From: Sphingomonas psychrolutea
GTDB taxonomy: Bacteria; Pseudomonadota; Alphaproteobacteria; Sphingomonadales; Sphingomonadaceae
Assembly (NCBI RefSeq): GCF_014636175.1
Contig: NZ_BMDW01000030.1
Coordinates: forward strand, 1 to 32,226
Reading direction: 5' to 3'
DNA length: 32,226 nucleotides
In this document: positions 7,320 to 15,670 of the stretch, in pieces
Position numbering within the stretch: the first letter of the stretch is position 1
Layout of the letters: every line of letters starts with the position of its first letter
The notes under the pieces: model-generated
What the model was told of the DNA's origin: nothing
The model's input: only the letters and a program-made list of their open reading frames with translations
Database searches by the model: none
Translations under genes and position numbers: made by a program

Positions 7320-7723
7320 GGTTTGCGATAGGGGACGAAGTCGCCAAAGCTGCAGCTGCCACTCGGGATGCTACTGGTCAGATCCACGGTGCGGACAATG
7401 TCGCCGCGGCAAAGTTGGCTACCAAACGTCCGGGTCACGATCGCGTCGCCGCGCCGCAGCCCGAAACAGCCGCCGCCGGTATCGGTGCGCATGATGTCGC
7501 TTCGACCGTTCTTGTACAGGATCGTGTCGCCGACGCGTGTGCTCTCGCGGTAGCGGATCGGGTCGATACAGCCTTGCGGCTTACCGGCGACAAGTCCGGA
7601 CAGTTGCTTGTCGAGATCGACCTTGTCCTGCGCGGCCTGGCGGGCTTCATAGCCCTTGGTGTCTGCCGACAGCGCCGATGCCCCGCCGAGCAGCAGGAAC
7701 GCCGGAAGAATGAAACGGTACAT
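7316..7723 (-). CDS. Exported Cys-containing hypothetical protein (first of tandem pair)
   Basis: The 135-residue product begins with a signal peptide (MYRFILPAFLLLGGASALSA). The mature part contains DKQLSGLVAGKPQGC, then VGDTILYKNGRS, GGGCFGLRRGDAIVTRTFGSQLCRGD and CSFGDFVPYRKP, matching the downstream paralogue at all four cysteines. ATG 7723 is chosen because it begins the signal peptide; longer frames run into the gloB gene. The protein probably acts in the periplasm, but no catalytic motif is recognised. The next gene overlaps by four bases. Confidence 0.75.
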   Translation of the reverse strand: MYRFILPAFLLLGGASALSADTKGYEARQAAQDKVDLDKQLSGLVAGKPQGCIDPIRYRESTRVGDTILYKNGRSDIMRTDTGGGCFGLRRGDAIVTRTFGSQLCRGDIVRTVDLTSSIPSGSCSFGDFVPYRKP

Positions 7724-7778
7724 ATTACGCGTCCTTCTCAAAGCTTCGCCCCCGCCAGAGGTATATCGCATGTCGGGG

Positions 7779-8507
7779 CTAAAAAACATCCTTTGCCGCA
7801 CGCCGTTCGGCGAGCTGTTCGGCCGAGGTCGCGCGCAGGAACGGGTTGGTGGCAAGCTCGAGCGCGATCGTCGTCGGCACGGTCGGCTCGCCCGCCACGC
7901 GCTTGGCATCGACATCTTTCATCCGCTCGGTGACCGCGGCATTGTCGGGTTCCGCCGCGGCCGCATAGCGACCGTTCGACTGGGTATATTCATGCGCGCA
8001 ATAAACGATCGTCTCGGGCGGCAAGGTCGCGAGCCGCTGCATATTGGCGTACATCTGCGCGGGCCCACCCTCGAACAGACGGCCGCAGCCCATCGCGAAC
8101 AGCGTGTCACCGCTGAACAGCGCCGCATCCTCGGCCATGTGGAACACGATATGCCCGGCGGTATGACCCGGCGTTTCCATCACCTGCGCGACGTGATCGC
8201 CGATCCGCACACTGTCGCCTTCGCGCAAGGGCACGTCGAGCGTCGGGATCTTGTCGGCTTCGGCGGCGGGGCCGCTGACGGTTGCCCCCAGCGCCTTGAT
8301 CGCGGCATTGCCGTCGGTGTGATCGGGGTGCCAGTGCGTGTTCCAGATCTGCGAGATCGTCCAGCCGCGCGCCTCGGCGACGGCGAGTACGGGGGCTGCC
8401 TCGCTCGGGTCGACGACGATCGTCTCGTCCGATGCGGAATCGTGCACCAGCCATACATAATTGTCGCTGAGCGCGGGGATGCGGACGATTTCGAGCGTGC
8501 TCGGCAT
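7779..8507 (-). CDS. gloB: Hydroxyacylglutathione hydrolase (glyoxalase II)
   Basis: The 242-residue metallo-beta-lactamase-fold enzyme hydrolyses S-D-lactoylglutathione to D-lactate and glutathione in the cytoplasm. The binuclear metal site motif THWHPDH is at 57-63, a further His lies in METPGHTAGH (about 113-122), the bridging Asp is in LFSGDTLF, and the glyoxalase II-type C-terminal domain includes CAHEYTQSNGRYA. The start ATG overlaps the stop of the gloA gene as TAATG, so the two glyoxalase steps are encoded in one coupled operon. Length fits the family. Confidence 0.93.
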   Translation of the reverse strand: MPSTLEIVRIPALSDNYVWLVHDSASDETIVVDPSEAAPVLAVAEARGWTISQIWNTHWHPDHTDGNAAIKALGATVSGPAAEADKIPTLDVPLREGDSVRIGDHVAQVMETPGHTAGHIVFHMAEDAALFSGDTLFAMGCGRLFEGGPAQMYANMQRLATLPPETIVYCAHEYTQSNGRYAAAAEPDNAAVTERMKDVDAKRVAGEPTVPTTIALELATNPFLRATSAEQLAERRAAKDVF

Positions 8508-8959
8508 TACCACTGTCCGGTGTTGGGCATCGAGGCCCAGGGTTCGGCTGGCGCAAGCGCCGCCCCGTCCTGCAGCAATTCGATCGAGATCAGGTCGGGC
8601 GTGCGCACGAACGCCATATTGCCGTCGCGCGGCGGGCGGTTGATCGTCACGCCGCCGTCCATCAGCCGCTGGCACGTCGCGTAGATATCATCGACATAAT
8701 AGGCCAGATGCCCGAAATTGCGGCCGCCGGTATAGACTTCGGGTGCTTGGCCCTCGGTCGGCCAGTTATAGGTCAGCTCGACTTCGGCGCTGGCGCGCTG
8801 TCCGGGTGCGGTCATGTCTTCGGGCGTGGCGAGGAAGATCAGCGTGAAGCGACCGGCCGCGCTTTCCATCCGCCGCACTTCTTCCAGACCGAGCAGCTTG
8901 AAAAAGGCCACGGTCGCCTCGGGATCGGTCACTCGGATCATCGTGTGGAGATATTTCAT
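8507..8959 (-). CDS. gloA: Lactoylglutathione lyase-like (glyoxalase I)
   Basis: The 150-residue VOC-fold protein has candidate metal ligands at the glyoxalase I positions: His5 (KYLHTMIRV), Glu61 (EVELTYNW), His84 (FGHLAYYV) and Glu127 (ISIELLQ). The substrate is the hemithioacetal of methylglyoxal and glutathione; the product goes to GloB, encoded next with a one-base overlap. The pairing with gloB supports the assignment over other VOC enzymes. The protein carries a short C-terminal extension rich in Ala and Pro. Confidence 0.9.
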   Translation of the reverse strand: MKYLHTMIRVTDPEATVAFFKLLGLEEVRRMESAAGRFTLIFLATPEDMTAPGQRASAEVELTYNWPTEGQAPEVYTGGRNFGHLAYYVDDIYATCQRLMDGGVTINRPPRDGNMAFVRTPDLISIELLQDGAALAPAEPWASMPNTGQW

Positions 8960-9055
8960 TGGTCACGCGGCTCCTGTCGGCTGTCGTGGCCCAGATAGGC
9001 GTGCGCAGCGTCGCTTGCCAGTGCGATGCCGCGATCCGGCGATATCAATTTGCGA

Positions 9056-9799
9056 TCACGGCTTGGCGTCGAACTGCTTGAGCGCCGCCGCCGCCGCCTT
9101 GCCGGCCGCACCGTCGGGCCGCAGCGTCACGGCTTGCCGCCACGCTGCCTTCGCGCCCGCTTCGTCGCCTGCCAGCGCAGCGATGTTGCCCGCCTCGAGC
9201 TGAACGGCGGGATCGTCCCCGCCGCGCTGCAATGCCTCGGCAATGTCGGTCTTGGCGCGCACCACTTGCTGCTCGCGCCGCGCGAGCGTCGCCGAGAGCA
9301 GCCAAGCCAGCGGATCCGCCGGAACTTCAGAGAGCGCCCGGTCGAGATCGTCGCGCGCGCCCTCGGGATCGTCACTCGCGACCATTGCGCGCGCCCGGTC
9401 GAGATGCGCTTCGCCGAGCGGCTGGCCCTTCAGCGTGCCCGCTGATATCGCCGCGTCGAGCGCGCTGCGCGCCTTGGGTGCATCCCCCGCCGCCAGCCAG
9501 GCATTGCCCGCTTGCGCCCAGTAATTCGCCCCACGTGTATCGCCGGCCTTTTCGGCTGCGCGCGCGGCGTTTTCGAACGAAGCGGCGGCGGCCGACCAGC
9601 GCGCTTCATTGGCATAGGCCATGCCGAGGCACTGGCTGGCAAAGAAGCTGCCGCCCGCCAATTGCCACTGGCCAGCTTCGGCTTCGGCGGCGGTCGGATC
9701 GCTCTTCGCGCGGTCAAGGCAATGTTCGTAGCGATCCGCGATTGGCGCGGGCGGGCCGCTCGGCGTGGCGGCCTGGGCGAGCAAGAGCAGCAAGATCAT
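9056..9799 (-). CDS. Tetratricopeptide-repeat protein, exported or membrane-anchored
   Basis: The 247-residue product starts with a very short hydrophobic stretch (MILLLLLAQAA) followed by about five helical hairpins of TPR type, for example ASQCLGMAYANEARWSAAAASFENAARAA, AWLAAGDAPKARSALDAAI and LEAGNIAALAGDEAGAKAAWRQAVTL when read in pieces. TPR arrays bind partner proteins; the partner here is unknown. The ATG overlaps the upstream hydrolase stop as ATGA, so both genes are co-translated. The hydrophobic start suggests delivery to the periplasm or a membrane anchor, but the signal is short. Confidence 0.75.
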   Translation of the reverse strand: MILLLLLAQAATPSGPPAPIADRYEHCLDRAKSDPTAAEAEAGQWQLAGGSFFASQCLGMAYANEARWSAAAASFENAARAAEKAGDTRGANYWAQAGNAWLAAGDAPKARSALDAAISAGTLKGQPLGEAHLDRARAMVASDDPEGARDDLDRALSEVPADPLAWLLSATLARREQQVVRAKTDIAEALQRGGDDPAVQLEAGNIAALAGDEAGAKAAWRQAVTLRPDGAAGKAAAAALKQFDAKP

Positions 9800-10530
9800 A
9801 AGGCGCGCGTCACATCCTCGACCGCCGCGATCAGCGCGGCGAGGTCCGCATCGCGTGACAGGCGGTGGTCACCGTCCTTGATCAACTGGACCTGCACATT
9901 GGCTGAACGCAGCAATTCGGCCAGCCGCACGGTGCGGTTCCACGGCACGTCGAGATCCTTCATGCCGTGCAGCAGCCGGATCGGGACGTCGATGGCGAGC
10001 CCTGAAAACATCACGCGATTGGCCTCGCCCGATTGCCAGAAGGCGCGGGTGTAAACCATCGGCAGATCGGCATAACGCCCGACGCGTTCGAGCCGTCCTT
10101 CGGAGAGCAAGGTCAGCTTCTCCTCGACGGTGAAGCCCCAGTCGGTGAAATCGGGCGCTGGCGCGACCCCGACCAGCGCTGCGACTTTGTCGGGCCGATC
10201 GCGCGCCACCAGCAACATCAGCCAGCCGCCAAGCGACGACCCGACCAGCACCGCCGGACCTTCGACCGCTTGATCGAGCATCGCCACGACATCGTCGCGC
10301 CATCCGGCGAGCGTCTGCTCCTCGAACACGCCCTCGCTTTGCCCGCACCCGCCATAATCGAAGCGCAGGAAGCTGCGCCCGCTGGCCACCGCCCACGCCT
10401 CGAGCGCGAGCGCCTTGGTGCCGTCCATGTCGGAGCCGTAGCCGGGCAGGAACACGACCGTCGGGCCGGTGCCTTCGGTCTTGTGATAGGCGAGGGCGGG
10501 GCGGGCGGGTGCGGCGGGGGCGTCGGTCAT
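9796..10530 (-). CDS. Alpha/beta hydrolase (ABHD10-like esterase)
   Basis: The 244-residue protein has the fold's oxyanion segment VVFLPGYGSDMDG near 25-37, RFDYGGCGQSEG near 56-67, the nucleophile elbow GSSLGG with Ser99, a late Asp in GMKDLDVPWN and His in KDGDHRLS. The DYGGCGQSEG pattern is similar to serine thioesterases/esterases of the ABHD10 group. No signal peptide is seen, so the enzyme should be cytoplasmic. It is the first gene of a two-gene unit with the TPR gene. The natural substrate cannot be read from sequence. Confidence 0.82.
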   Translation of the reverse strand: MTDAPAAPARPALAYHKTEGTGPTVVFLPGYGSDMDGTKALALEAWAVASGRSFLRFDYGGCGQSEGVFEEQTLAGWRDDVVAMLDQAVEGPAVLVGSSLGGWLMLLVARDRPDKVAALVGVAPAPDFTDWGFTVEEKLTLLSEGRLERVGRYADLPMVYTRAFWQSGEANRVMFSGLAIDVPIRLLHGMKDLDVPWNRTVRLAELLRSANVQVQLIKDGDHRLSRDADLAALIAAVEDVTRAL

Positions 10531-10580
10531 GCCCTCGACTTAGCGCGCGGGGCAGGGCCGGGAAAGCGGCGGCATCGATT

Positions 10581-10699
10581 CCTCCCGCTCCACCCCGGCG
10601 AAGGCCGGGGCCCAGTCGCGCAGGTTTATCAGATCGAGCGCTTCGCCCTGCTCCACCCGTGTCGCCACTGGGCCCCGGCGAAGGCCGGGGTGGTGGGAG
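10581..10699. repeat. Paired REP-like palindromes
   Basis: Units at 10581-10616 and 10667-10699 are inverted copies; each has the core ccccggcgaaggccgggg (or its complement) followed by the word cccagt. They lie in the short space between two hydrolase genes and are related in sequence to the element at 16511-16614. Confidence 0.8.
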
Positions 10700-10715
10700 A
10701 GCGGAAGCGAAAGCG

Positions 10716-11633
10716 CTACTTCCCCGCCACGAACGTCAGCACCGCCGCCTTGAACGCCGCGGGCTGGTCGAGCATCACCATATGCGCCGCGTCGCCGATA
10801 TCGACGTAACGGATGTTCGGTGCTGCAGCATATTGCTTGCGGTAGAAGGCGTCGGCCATCGGCTTGGTCGGCCCGCCGGCGTTCCACGGATAGAGCAAGG
10901 TCATCGGCGTGGTGATCGTCCCCAGCACCGGGCGCAGGTCGGTCGTCAGATCCTCATACATCGCTTGCCCCGTCACGCGGGCATCGGCGGCGCGCGCCCA
11001 GGCCGTCATCGTGACGATGCTGTCGGGCTTGATCGCCAGCCCGCGCGTCTGCGCCGCCACAGCGTCGTCGCTCAGCAGCTTGCCGTAATTGGCGGCGACG
11101 CCGTCACGCATCCTGGCGGCTTGCGGCGCGACCATCGCGGGAGTCGGGTCGATTCCGGGCGGCGCCATCAACACGGCGAAATAGGGGAGGGAATCGACGA
11201 TCATCAGCTTTTCGACATCGCCCGGATGCGCGTGCGCGAGCATCATGCCGACCAGCCCGCCCATCGAATGGCCAATCACGCTCGCGCGGCCGAGCTTGTT
11301 GGTGGCGATGAAACCATCAATTTCGGCGACGATCCCCTCAAGAATGCCGGGCTTCAGATTGGCACGCGGATCATCGCCGCCGAAGCCGTTGACTTGCACC
11401 ACCAGCACGCGGTGAGTCTTCGCGAGGTCGGGCACCACCCCATCCCATACCGCGCGCGGGGAAGCGAGGCCGGGGATCAGCACGATCGTAGGTCCCTTGC
11501 CGACCGACTGAATCGAGATGTGGTCGAGTTGCGTGAGCGGGGCAGGGGCGGGCGCGCACTGCGCGGTATGTGGGTTCAGCACCGCCAGCGGCGCGAGTGC
11601 AGCGGCGGCGAGGCGCAGGGCAAGATGTTTCAC
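10716..11633 (-). CDS. Exported alpha/beta hydrolase
   Basis: The 305-residue product has an N-terminal signal peptide (about 1-26, ending near AQCA), an oxyanion region IVLIPGLASPRAVW at 50-63, the nucleophile elbow GHSMGG with Ser123, and a C-terminal His in GDAAHMVMLDQP. It therefore looks like a periplasmic or secreted serine hydrolase. The gene overlaps the upstream XRE regulator gene as ATGA, which in turn overlaps a membrane-protein gene; all three should be expressed together. The substrate is unknown. Confidence 0.82.
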   Translation of the reverse strand: MKHLALRLAAAALAPLAVLNPHTAQCAPAPAPLTQLDHISIQSVGKGPTIVLIPGLASPRAVWDGVVPDLAKTHRVLVVQVNGFGGDDPRANLKPGILEGIVAEIDGFIATNKLGRASVIGHSMGGLVGMMLAHAHPGDVEKLMIVDSLPYFAVLMAPPGIDPTPAMVAPQAARMRDGVAANYGKLLSDDAVAAQTRGLAIKPDSIVTMTAWARAADARVTGQAMYEDLTTDLRPVLGTITTPMTLLYPWNAGGPTKPMADAFYRKQYAAAPNIRYVDIGDAAHMVMLDQPAAFKAAVLTFVAGK

Positions 11634-11839
11634 GCTGACTTCTCCTTCGACGGACTGACGAAAATCTCTTCGATCGCGCGCTCGAACAGCTCAGCGATGC
11701 GGAAGGCGAGCGGCAGCGACGGATCGTACCGCCCGGTCTCGATCGCGTTGACGCTCTGGCGCGACACCTCAAGCCGGTCGGCGAGATCGCCCTGGCTCCA
11801 CCCGCGCTCGGCGCGCAGGACGCGCAGGCGGTTGGTCAT
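11630..11839 (-). CDS. Small XRE-family transcriptional regulator
   Basis: The 69-residue protein is essentially one helix-turn-helix: LRVLRAERGWSQGDLADRLEVSRQSVNAIETGRYDPSL at about 5-42, then an amphipathic helix ending in FVSPSKEKSA. It matches compact Cro/CI-like regulators of the YozG type, which often sit beside a small multi-pass membrane protein gene. Both ends overlap neighbours by four bases (ATGA), so it is translated with the membrane protein and the hydrolase. It likely regulates its own operon. Confidence 0.85.
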   Translation of the reverse strand: MTNRLRVLRAERGWSQGDLADRLEVSRQSVNAIETGRYDPSLPLAFRIAELFERAIEEIFVSPSKEKSA

Positions 11840-12240
11840 GCCCCGACCTTCCCAAGCGTCAGCCTGTTCATGGCCGAGCCAAGCCCGAGCCCGCCGAACC
11901 ACAAAACGGCGACATAATAGGATTCGACATGGCCGACGATCTCGAAGCTTTCGAGAAAGCCCCACAGCGTCGCGATGCTCAGCGCAAAGCCGCTCGCCCA
12001 GAGCGTCTGGCGTACGATCAGAATGCGCAGATATTCGTCGGTTTCCTCGACCAGCAGCCGCCCGATCGCTACGAAGATACCGATGATCGGAAGGGCGGGT
12101 AGCACCCCGACAATGACGGCTGCCGCGCCCGACACCCAATGATGCTTGAACGCGTAAACTGCTCCGAGGAGCGTGAGCGCATAGACGATGCTGAGCGCGA
12201 TCGTGCGACGGTTGTAGCGTTTTTGCGCGAGCGAGGACAT
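11836..12240 (-). CDS. Small four-helix membrane protein
   Basis: The 134-residue product has hydrophobic helices at about 13-30, 37-60, 78-95 and 104-122 with the polar loop VEETDEYLRILIVRQ between the second and third. This layout is common in small membrane proteins encoded next to YozG-like XRE regulators. I do not recognise a specific activity. It is the first gene of a coupled three-gene operon; aggaaagc-like bases precede the ATG. Confidence 0.72.
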   Translation of the reverse strand: MSSLAQKRYNRRTIALSIVYALTLLGAVYAFKHHWVSGAAAVIVGVLPALPIIGIFVAIGRLLVEETDEYLRILIVRQTLWASGFALSIATLWGFLESFEIVGHVESYYVAVLWFGGLGLGSAMNRLTLGKVGA

Positions 12241-12279
12241 GGAAAGCTTCCTTTCACGTTTGTGAAGGGTGCTTTACAG

Positions 12280-13917
12280 TCAAGGAAACTTGTCTGTCAG
12301 GCGTCCTATACAGGCGAGTGCCACCGCTTCCGCTACTTTGATCCCGTCCACCGCCGCCGACAGAATGCCCCCGGCATAGCCCGCACCTTCGCCCGCCGGG
12401 TACAGCCCCAGCGTGTTGAGGCTCTGGAAATCATCGCCGCGCGTCGTCCTAACGGGCGCAGAGGTGCGCGTTTCGACGCCGGTCAGCACCGCATCGGGAT
12501 GGTCGTAGCCAGGGATTTCGCGACCGAACTGGACCAGCGCCTCGCGCATCGCGGTGACGGCGAAATCGGGCAGGCATAATGCGAGATCGGTCATCGTCAC
12601 GCCAGGGCGGTAGGAAGGCGTGACGCTGCCGAGCTTCGTCGACGGCCGTCCGGCCAGAAAGTCGCCGAGCAATTGTGCGGGCGCATTATAGTTCGATCCG
12701 CCCGCCACGAACGCGCGCTCCTCGATTTCGCGTTGCAGCGCGATTCCGGCCAGCGGCCCGTCAGGATAATCGCGCGCCGGGTCGATCCCGACGACCATCC
12801 CGGAATTGGCATTGCGTTCGTTGCGCGAATATTGGCTCATTCCGTTGGTCGCGACGCGGCCGATTTCGGACGTCGCCGCCACCACCGTGCCACCCGGACA
12901 CATGCAAAAGCTGTACGCCGTCCGCCCGTTCTTGGCGTGGTGCGAGATGTGATATTCCGCCGCGCCGAGAATCGCATTGCCCGCATTCGGGCCGAAGCGC
13001 GCGTTATCGATCCACGATTGCGGATGCTCGATCCGCACCCCGACCGAAAAGGGCTTGGCCTCGACGAACACGCCGGCGTCGTGCAGCATGTGAAAGGTGT
13101 CGCGCGCGCTATGCCCGACCGCGAGCACGACCTGCTCGGCCTCAATATAGCCGCCGTTGTGCAGGTGAAGCCCGCGCATCCGCCGCGTGCCTGCGGCATC
13201 GGTCGCAACGTCGATCCCGTCGACGCGCGTCTCGAAGCGATATTCGCCGCCCAATGCCTCGATCGTCGCGCGCATCGATTCGACCATCGTGACGAGGCGG
13301 AAGGTCCCGATATGCGGGTGCGCCTCGGTCAAAATCTCACGCGGGGCTCCCGCCTTGACGAACTCGATCAGCACCTTGCGGTCGAGATGGCGCGGGTCCT
13401 TGATTCGGCTGTAGAGTTTGCCGTCGGAAAAGGTGCCAGCACCGCCCTCGCCGAACTGCACATTGCTTTCCGGGTCGAGCACGCCGCGCCGCCACAATGC
13501 CCAGGTGTCCTTGGTCCGCTCGCGCACCACTTTGCCGCGATCGAGGATGATCGGCTTCAATCCCATTTGCGCGAGGATCAGCCCCGCGAACAACCCGCAT
13601 GGCCCCGCGCCGATCACCACCGGGCGTGGTCCGCGATAATCGGCCACCTTGGTAACGAAGCGATAGCCCGTGTCGGGCGTGCGCTGGACGTTGCGATCCT
13701 TCTTCATCCGCGCGAGCACGGGGGCCTCGTCGCGCAGCGTCACATCGACCGAATAGACGAGCTGGATGTCGTTTTTGTCGCGCGCGTCATGCGCGCGGCG
13801 CGCGACGGCGAAGCGCACCATGTCGCGCGGCGTGATACGCAGCCGCTTACGGATCGCGGCGGGCAATTCCTCATCCGCATGGTGCAGCGGCAAGCTAAGT
13901 TCGGTGATGCGGAGCAT
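12280..13917 (-). CDS. FAD-dependent dehydrogenase (COG2509-like)
   Basis: The 545-residue protein contains a Rossmann dinucleotide site VVIGAGPCGLFAG at 100-112, preceded by a roughly 95-residue N-terminal domain rich in basic residues that is typical of the uncharacterised COG2509 flavoproteins. Further family features are QFGEGGAGTFSDGKLYSR near 155-171, VLAVGHSARDT and the C-terminal LYPAGEGAGYAGGILSAAVDG FAD contact. The electron partner and substrate are unknown. The gene is transcribed alone, starting about 40 bases after the small downstream-oriented DUF gene. Confidence 0.85.
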   Translation of the reverse strand: MLRITELSLPLHHADEELPAAIRKRLRITPRDMVRFAVARRAHDARDKNDIQLVYSVDVTLRDEAPVLARMKKDRNVQRTPDTGYRFVTKVADYRGPRPVVIGAGPCGLFAGLILAQMGLKPIILDRGKVVRERTKDTWALWRRGVLDPESNVQFGEGGAGTFSDGKLYSRIKDPRHLDRKVLIEFVKAGAPREILTEAHPHIGTFRLVTMVESMRATIEALGGEYRFETRVDGIDVATDAAGTRRMRGLHLHNGGYIEAEQVVLAVGHSARDTFHMLHDAGVFVEAKPFSVGVRIEHPQSWIDNARFGPNAGNAILGAAEYHISHHAKNGRTAYSFCMCPGGTVVAATSEIGRVATNGMSQYSRNERNANSGMVVGIDPARDYPDGPLAGIALQREIEERAFVAGGSNYNAPAQLLGDFLAGRPSTKLGSVTPSYRPGVTMTDLALCLPDFAVTAMREALVQFGREIPGYDHPDAVLTGVETRTSAPVRTTRGDDFQSLNTLGLYPAGEGAGYAGGILSAAVDGIKVAEAVALACIGRLTDKFP

Positions 13918-13959
13918 GAGGGGGCTTTAGCGTGGCGTACCGCGTTCGGCCACTCGCGC

Positions 13960-14214
13960 TTAAATCACATACTCAACCGTCCGCCGCTGCGTCTCATCCG
14001 CCATCACCGCGGCGCGCTTGTCGACGATCTGCTGGTTGAGCCGCATCACCGTCCGGCTGCCGGTGGTCTTGAACGCAAAGGGCAGGATGCCGTGGATTAC
14101 CCCCGCGATCCCCGCGCCGATCATCGTGATGCCGAAGCGGGACGCGACGCCGAAATGCTCGGCATAGCTCTCGCCGACCGAGGCGGGGTGATCAAGAAAC
14201 AGGCGGCGGATCAT
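13960..14214 (-). CDS. Small conserved protein, DUF6356-like
   Basis: The 84-residue product begins MIRRLFLDHPASVGESYAEH, a pattern I associate with the DUF6356 family, and contains one hydrophobic segment (about 25-45, FGITMIGAGIAGVIHGILPFAF). ATG 14214 is favoured over the upstream start at 14238 because aaaggag lies directly before it and because 14238 lies inside the previous gene. It follows the Mur ligase gene by 16 bases, so it is in the same operon and may act at the envelope, but no function is known to me. Confidence 0.75.
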   Translation of the reverse strand: MIRRLFLDHPASVGESYAEHFGVASRFGITMIGAGIAGVIHGILPFAFKTTGSRTVMRLNQQIVDKRAAVMADETQRRTVEYVI

Positions 14215-14230
14215 CGAAGTCTCCTTTGGC

Positions 14231-15625
14231 TCAGGCAAACTTGCGCGCGATTTGTGGCAGCATGTCGGCGGCGAGCTGGCTGAGCGTATCGTCGCGAGCC
14301 CCCATTACCACGATCCGGTCGCCCGGTCGCGTTTGCGCGACGATCCACGCGGCGGCGTCAGCCCGGTCGGCGATGTGCCGCGCCTGCGGGCCGATCGCTG
14401 CGACGATATCGGCGCTCGTCACGGCGCGCGTGACGGTGCCGCCTTGATAGACCGGGTCGGGCAGGACCAGCAGGTCGTCGTTTCCAAGCGAATCCCGAAA
14501 CATCGCGACCAATTCGTGCCGCATCACTTTGAGCGGCCCATAGCCATGCGGCTGAAACAGCACGAGAAGCCGTCCGGGGAACGCATGCAGCGTGGCGAGC
14601 GTCGCCGAAATCTTGTCGGGGTTGTGCCCGAAATCGTCGATCACGGTGACGCCGGCGGCTTCCCCGACCAATTCGAAGCGGCGCTTGAGGCCGGTAAAGC
14701 CTGCGATCGCAGCAATCGCCGCGCCGAGCGGCACCCCCGCCGCGCGCGCCGCGCCGAGGGCGGCGAGCGCATTGGACACATTGTGGCGGCCTGGCACCGC
14801 GAGTTGCACCGCGTGCGTCGCACCATCGGCCACGAGGTCGAACGCGATCGCAAACGGCTCGGGGCGCAGATTGCGCGCGCTCAGGTCGGCCTCCTGTTCA
14901 ACCGCGAAGGTCACGAGCCCCGCCGCGTCCAGCGTCGCCGCCAGCGCCGCCGTCTCGTCATCGCCGATGTTGAGCACGACTGTCTCGGCCTTGGCCGCGA
15001 AGTCGCCGAACAAAGCGCGCAATTCCTCAATCGATTTGTGGTCGAGGCTGACATTGTTGAGCACCGCGATCTTGGGCTGATATAAAGCGATCGACCCGTC
15101 GCTTTCATCCACTTCGCTGACGAAGGCATCCCCGCTGCCGACCAGGGCGCTCGCAAACGGTGCCTCGGGCGAAGCGAAATTTTTCATCACTGCGCCGTTC
15201 ATCACGGTCGGGTCGCGCCTACAGGCGTGGAGGATCCAGCCGATCATGCCGGTGACGGTCGATTTGCCGCTCGTCCCTGCGACCCCGATCGGCAGCGCGC
15301 TCTGGTTGAACAGGCTCGCCAGTAACTCCGCCCGGCTCATCCGCCGTGCGCCGACGCGCGCCGCCGCGACGATGTCGGCGACGCTCGCCTCCACTGCGGC
15401 CGAGGCGACGACGATCTGCTCGGCGGATGTCACGCCCGATCCATCCTGCGCGAACAGCGTCACGCCCTTGGCGGCAAGGTCGGCGAATTTGGCGGGTAGC
15501 GCGCCGCGGTCGAGCGTCCGGTCGGATCCGGCGACGGTGGCGCCACGCCCGGCCAGGATCATCGCCAGCGGCATCATGCCGCTCCCGCCGATCCCGACGA
15601 AAAAGTAGGATTTGCCGTTGTCCAT
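14231..15625 (-). CDS. Mur ligase family protein (Mpl/MurC-like)
   Basis: The 464-residue protein has the three-domain Mur architecture: [17 protein letters not shown] at the N-terminus binds the UDP sugar, [10 protein letters not shown] (about 115-124) is the ATP loop, EVDESDGS and LNNVSLDH (about 170-195) bind metal and substrate, and [10 protein letters not shown] (about 325) opens the C-terminal domain. MurC normally has GTHGKTTT and DDYAHHP, so the residues here are unusual. A divergent gene for an LD-carboxypeptidase starts 45 bases away, which favours a murein-peptide ligase (Mpl) role: joining recycled tripeptide to UDP-MurNAc. A second MurC is the alternative. ATG 15625 was chosen; GTG 15628 is equally possible. 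Confidence 0.8.
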   Translation of the reverse strand: MDNGKSYFFVGIGGSGMMPLAMILAGRGATVAGSDRTLDRGALPAKFADLAAKGVTLFAQDGSGVTSAEQIVVASAAVEASVADIVAAARVGARRMSRAELLASLFNQSALPIGVAGTSGKSTVTGMIGWILHACRRDPTVMNGAVMKNFASPEAPFASALVGSGDAFVSEVDESDGSIALYQPKIAVLNNVSLDHKSIEELRALFGDFAAKAETVVLNIGDDETAALAATLDAAGLVTFAVEQEADLSARNLRPEPFAIAFDLVADGATHAVQLAVPGRHNVSNALAALGAARAAGVPLGAAIAAIAGFTGLKRRFELVGEAAGVTVIDDFGHNPDKISATLATLHAFPGRLLVLFQPHGYGPLKVMRHELVAMFRDSLGNDDLLVLPDPVYQGGTVTRAVTSADIVAAIGPQARHIADRADAAAWIVAQTRPGDRIVVMGARDDTLSQLAADMLPQIARKFA

Positions 15626-15670
15626 CACTGCGCGCTATCCCGCGACGACGCGGAGCGCAACGGAGCAGGC

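Noticed and set aside
10509..12086. 525-codon plus-strand frame across three minus-strand genes
   Set aside because: It spans REP palindromes and several real genes; the translation is Arg-rich and lacks motifs.
12673..14283. 536-codon frame antisense to the FAD-dehydrogenase gene
   Set aside because: Shadow of a well-supported flavoprotein gene; no recognisable domain.
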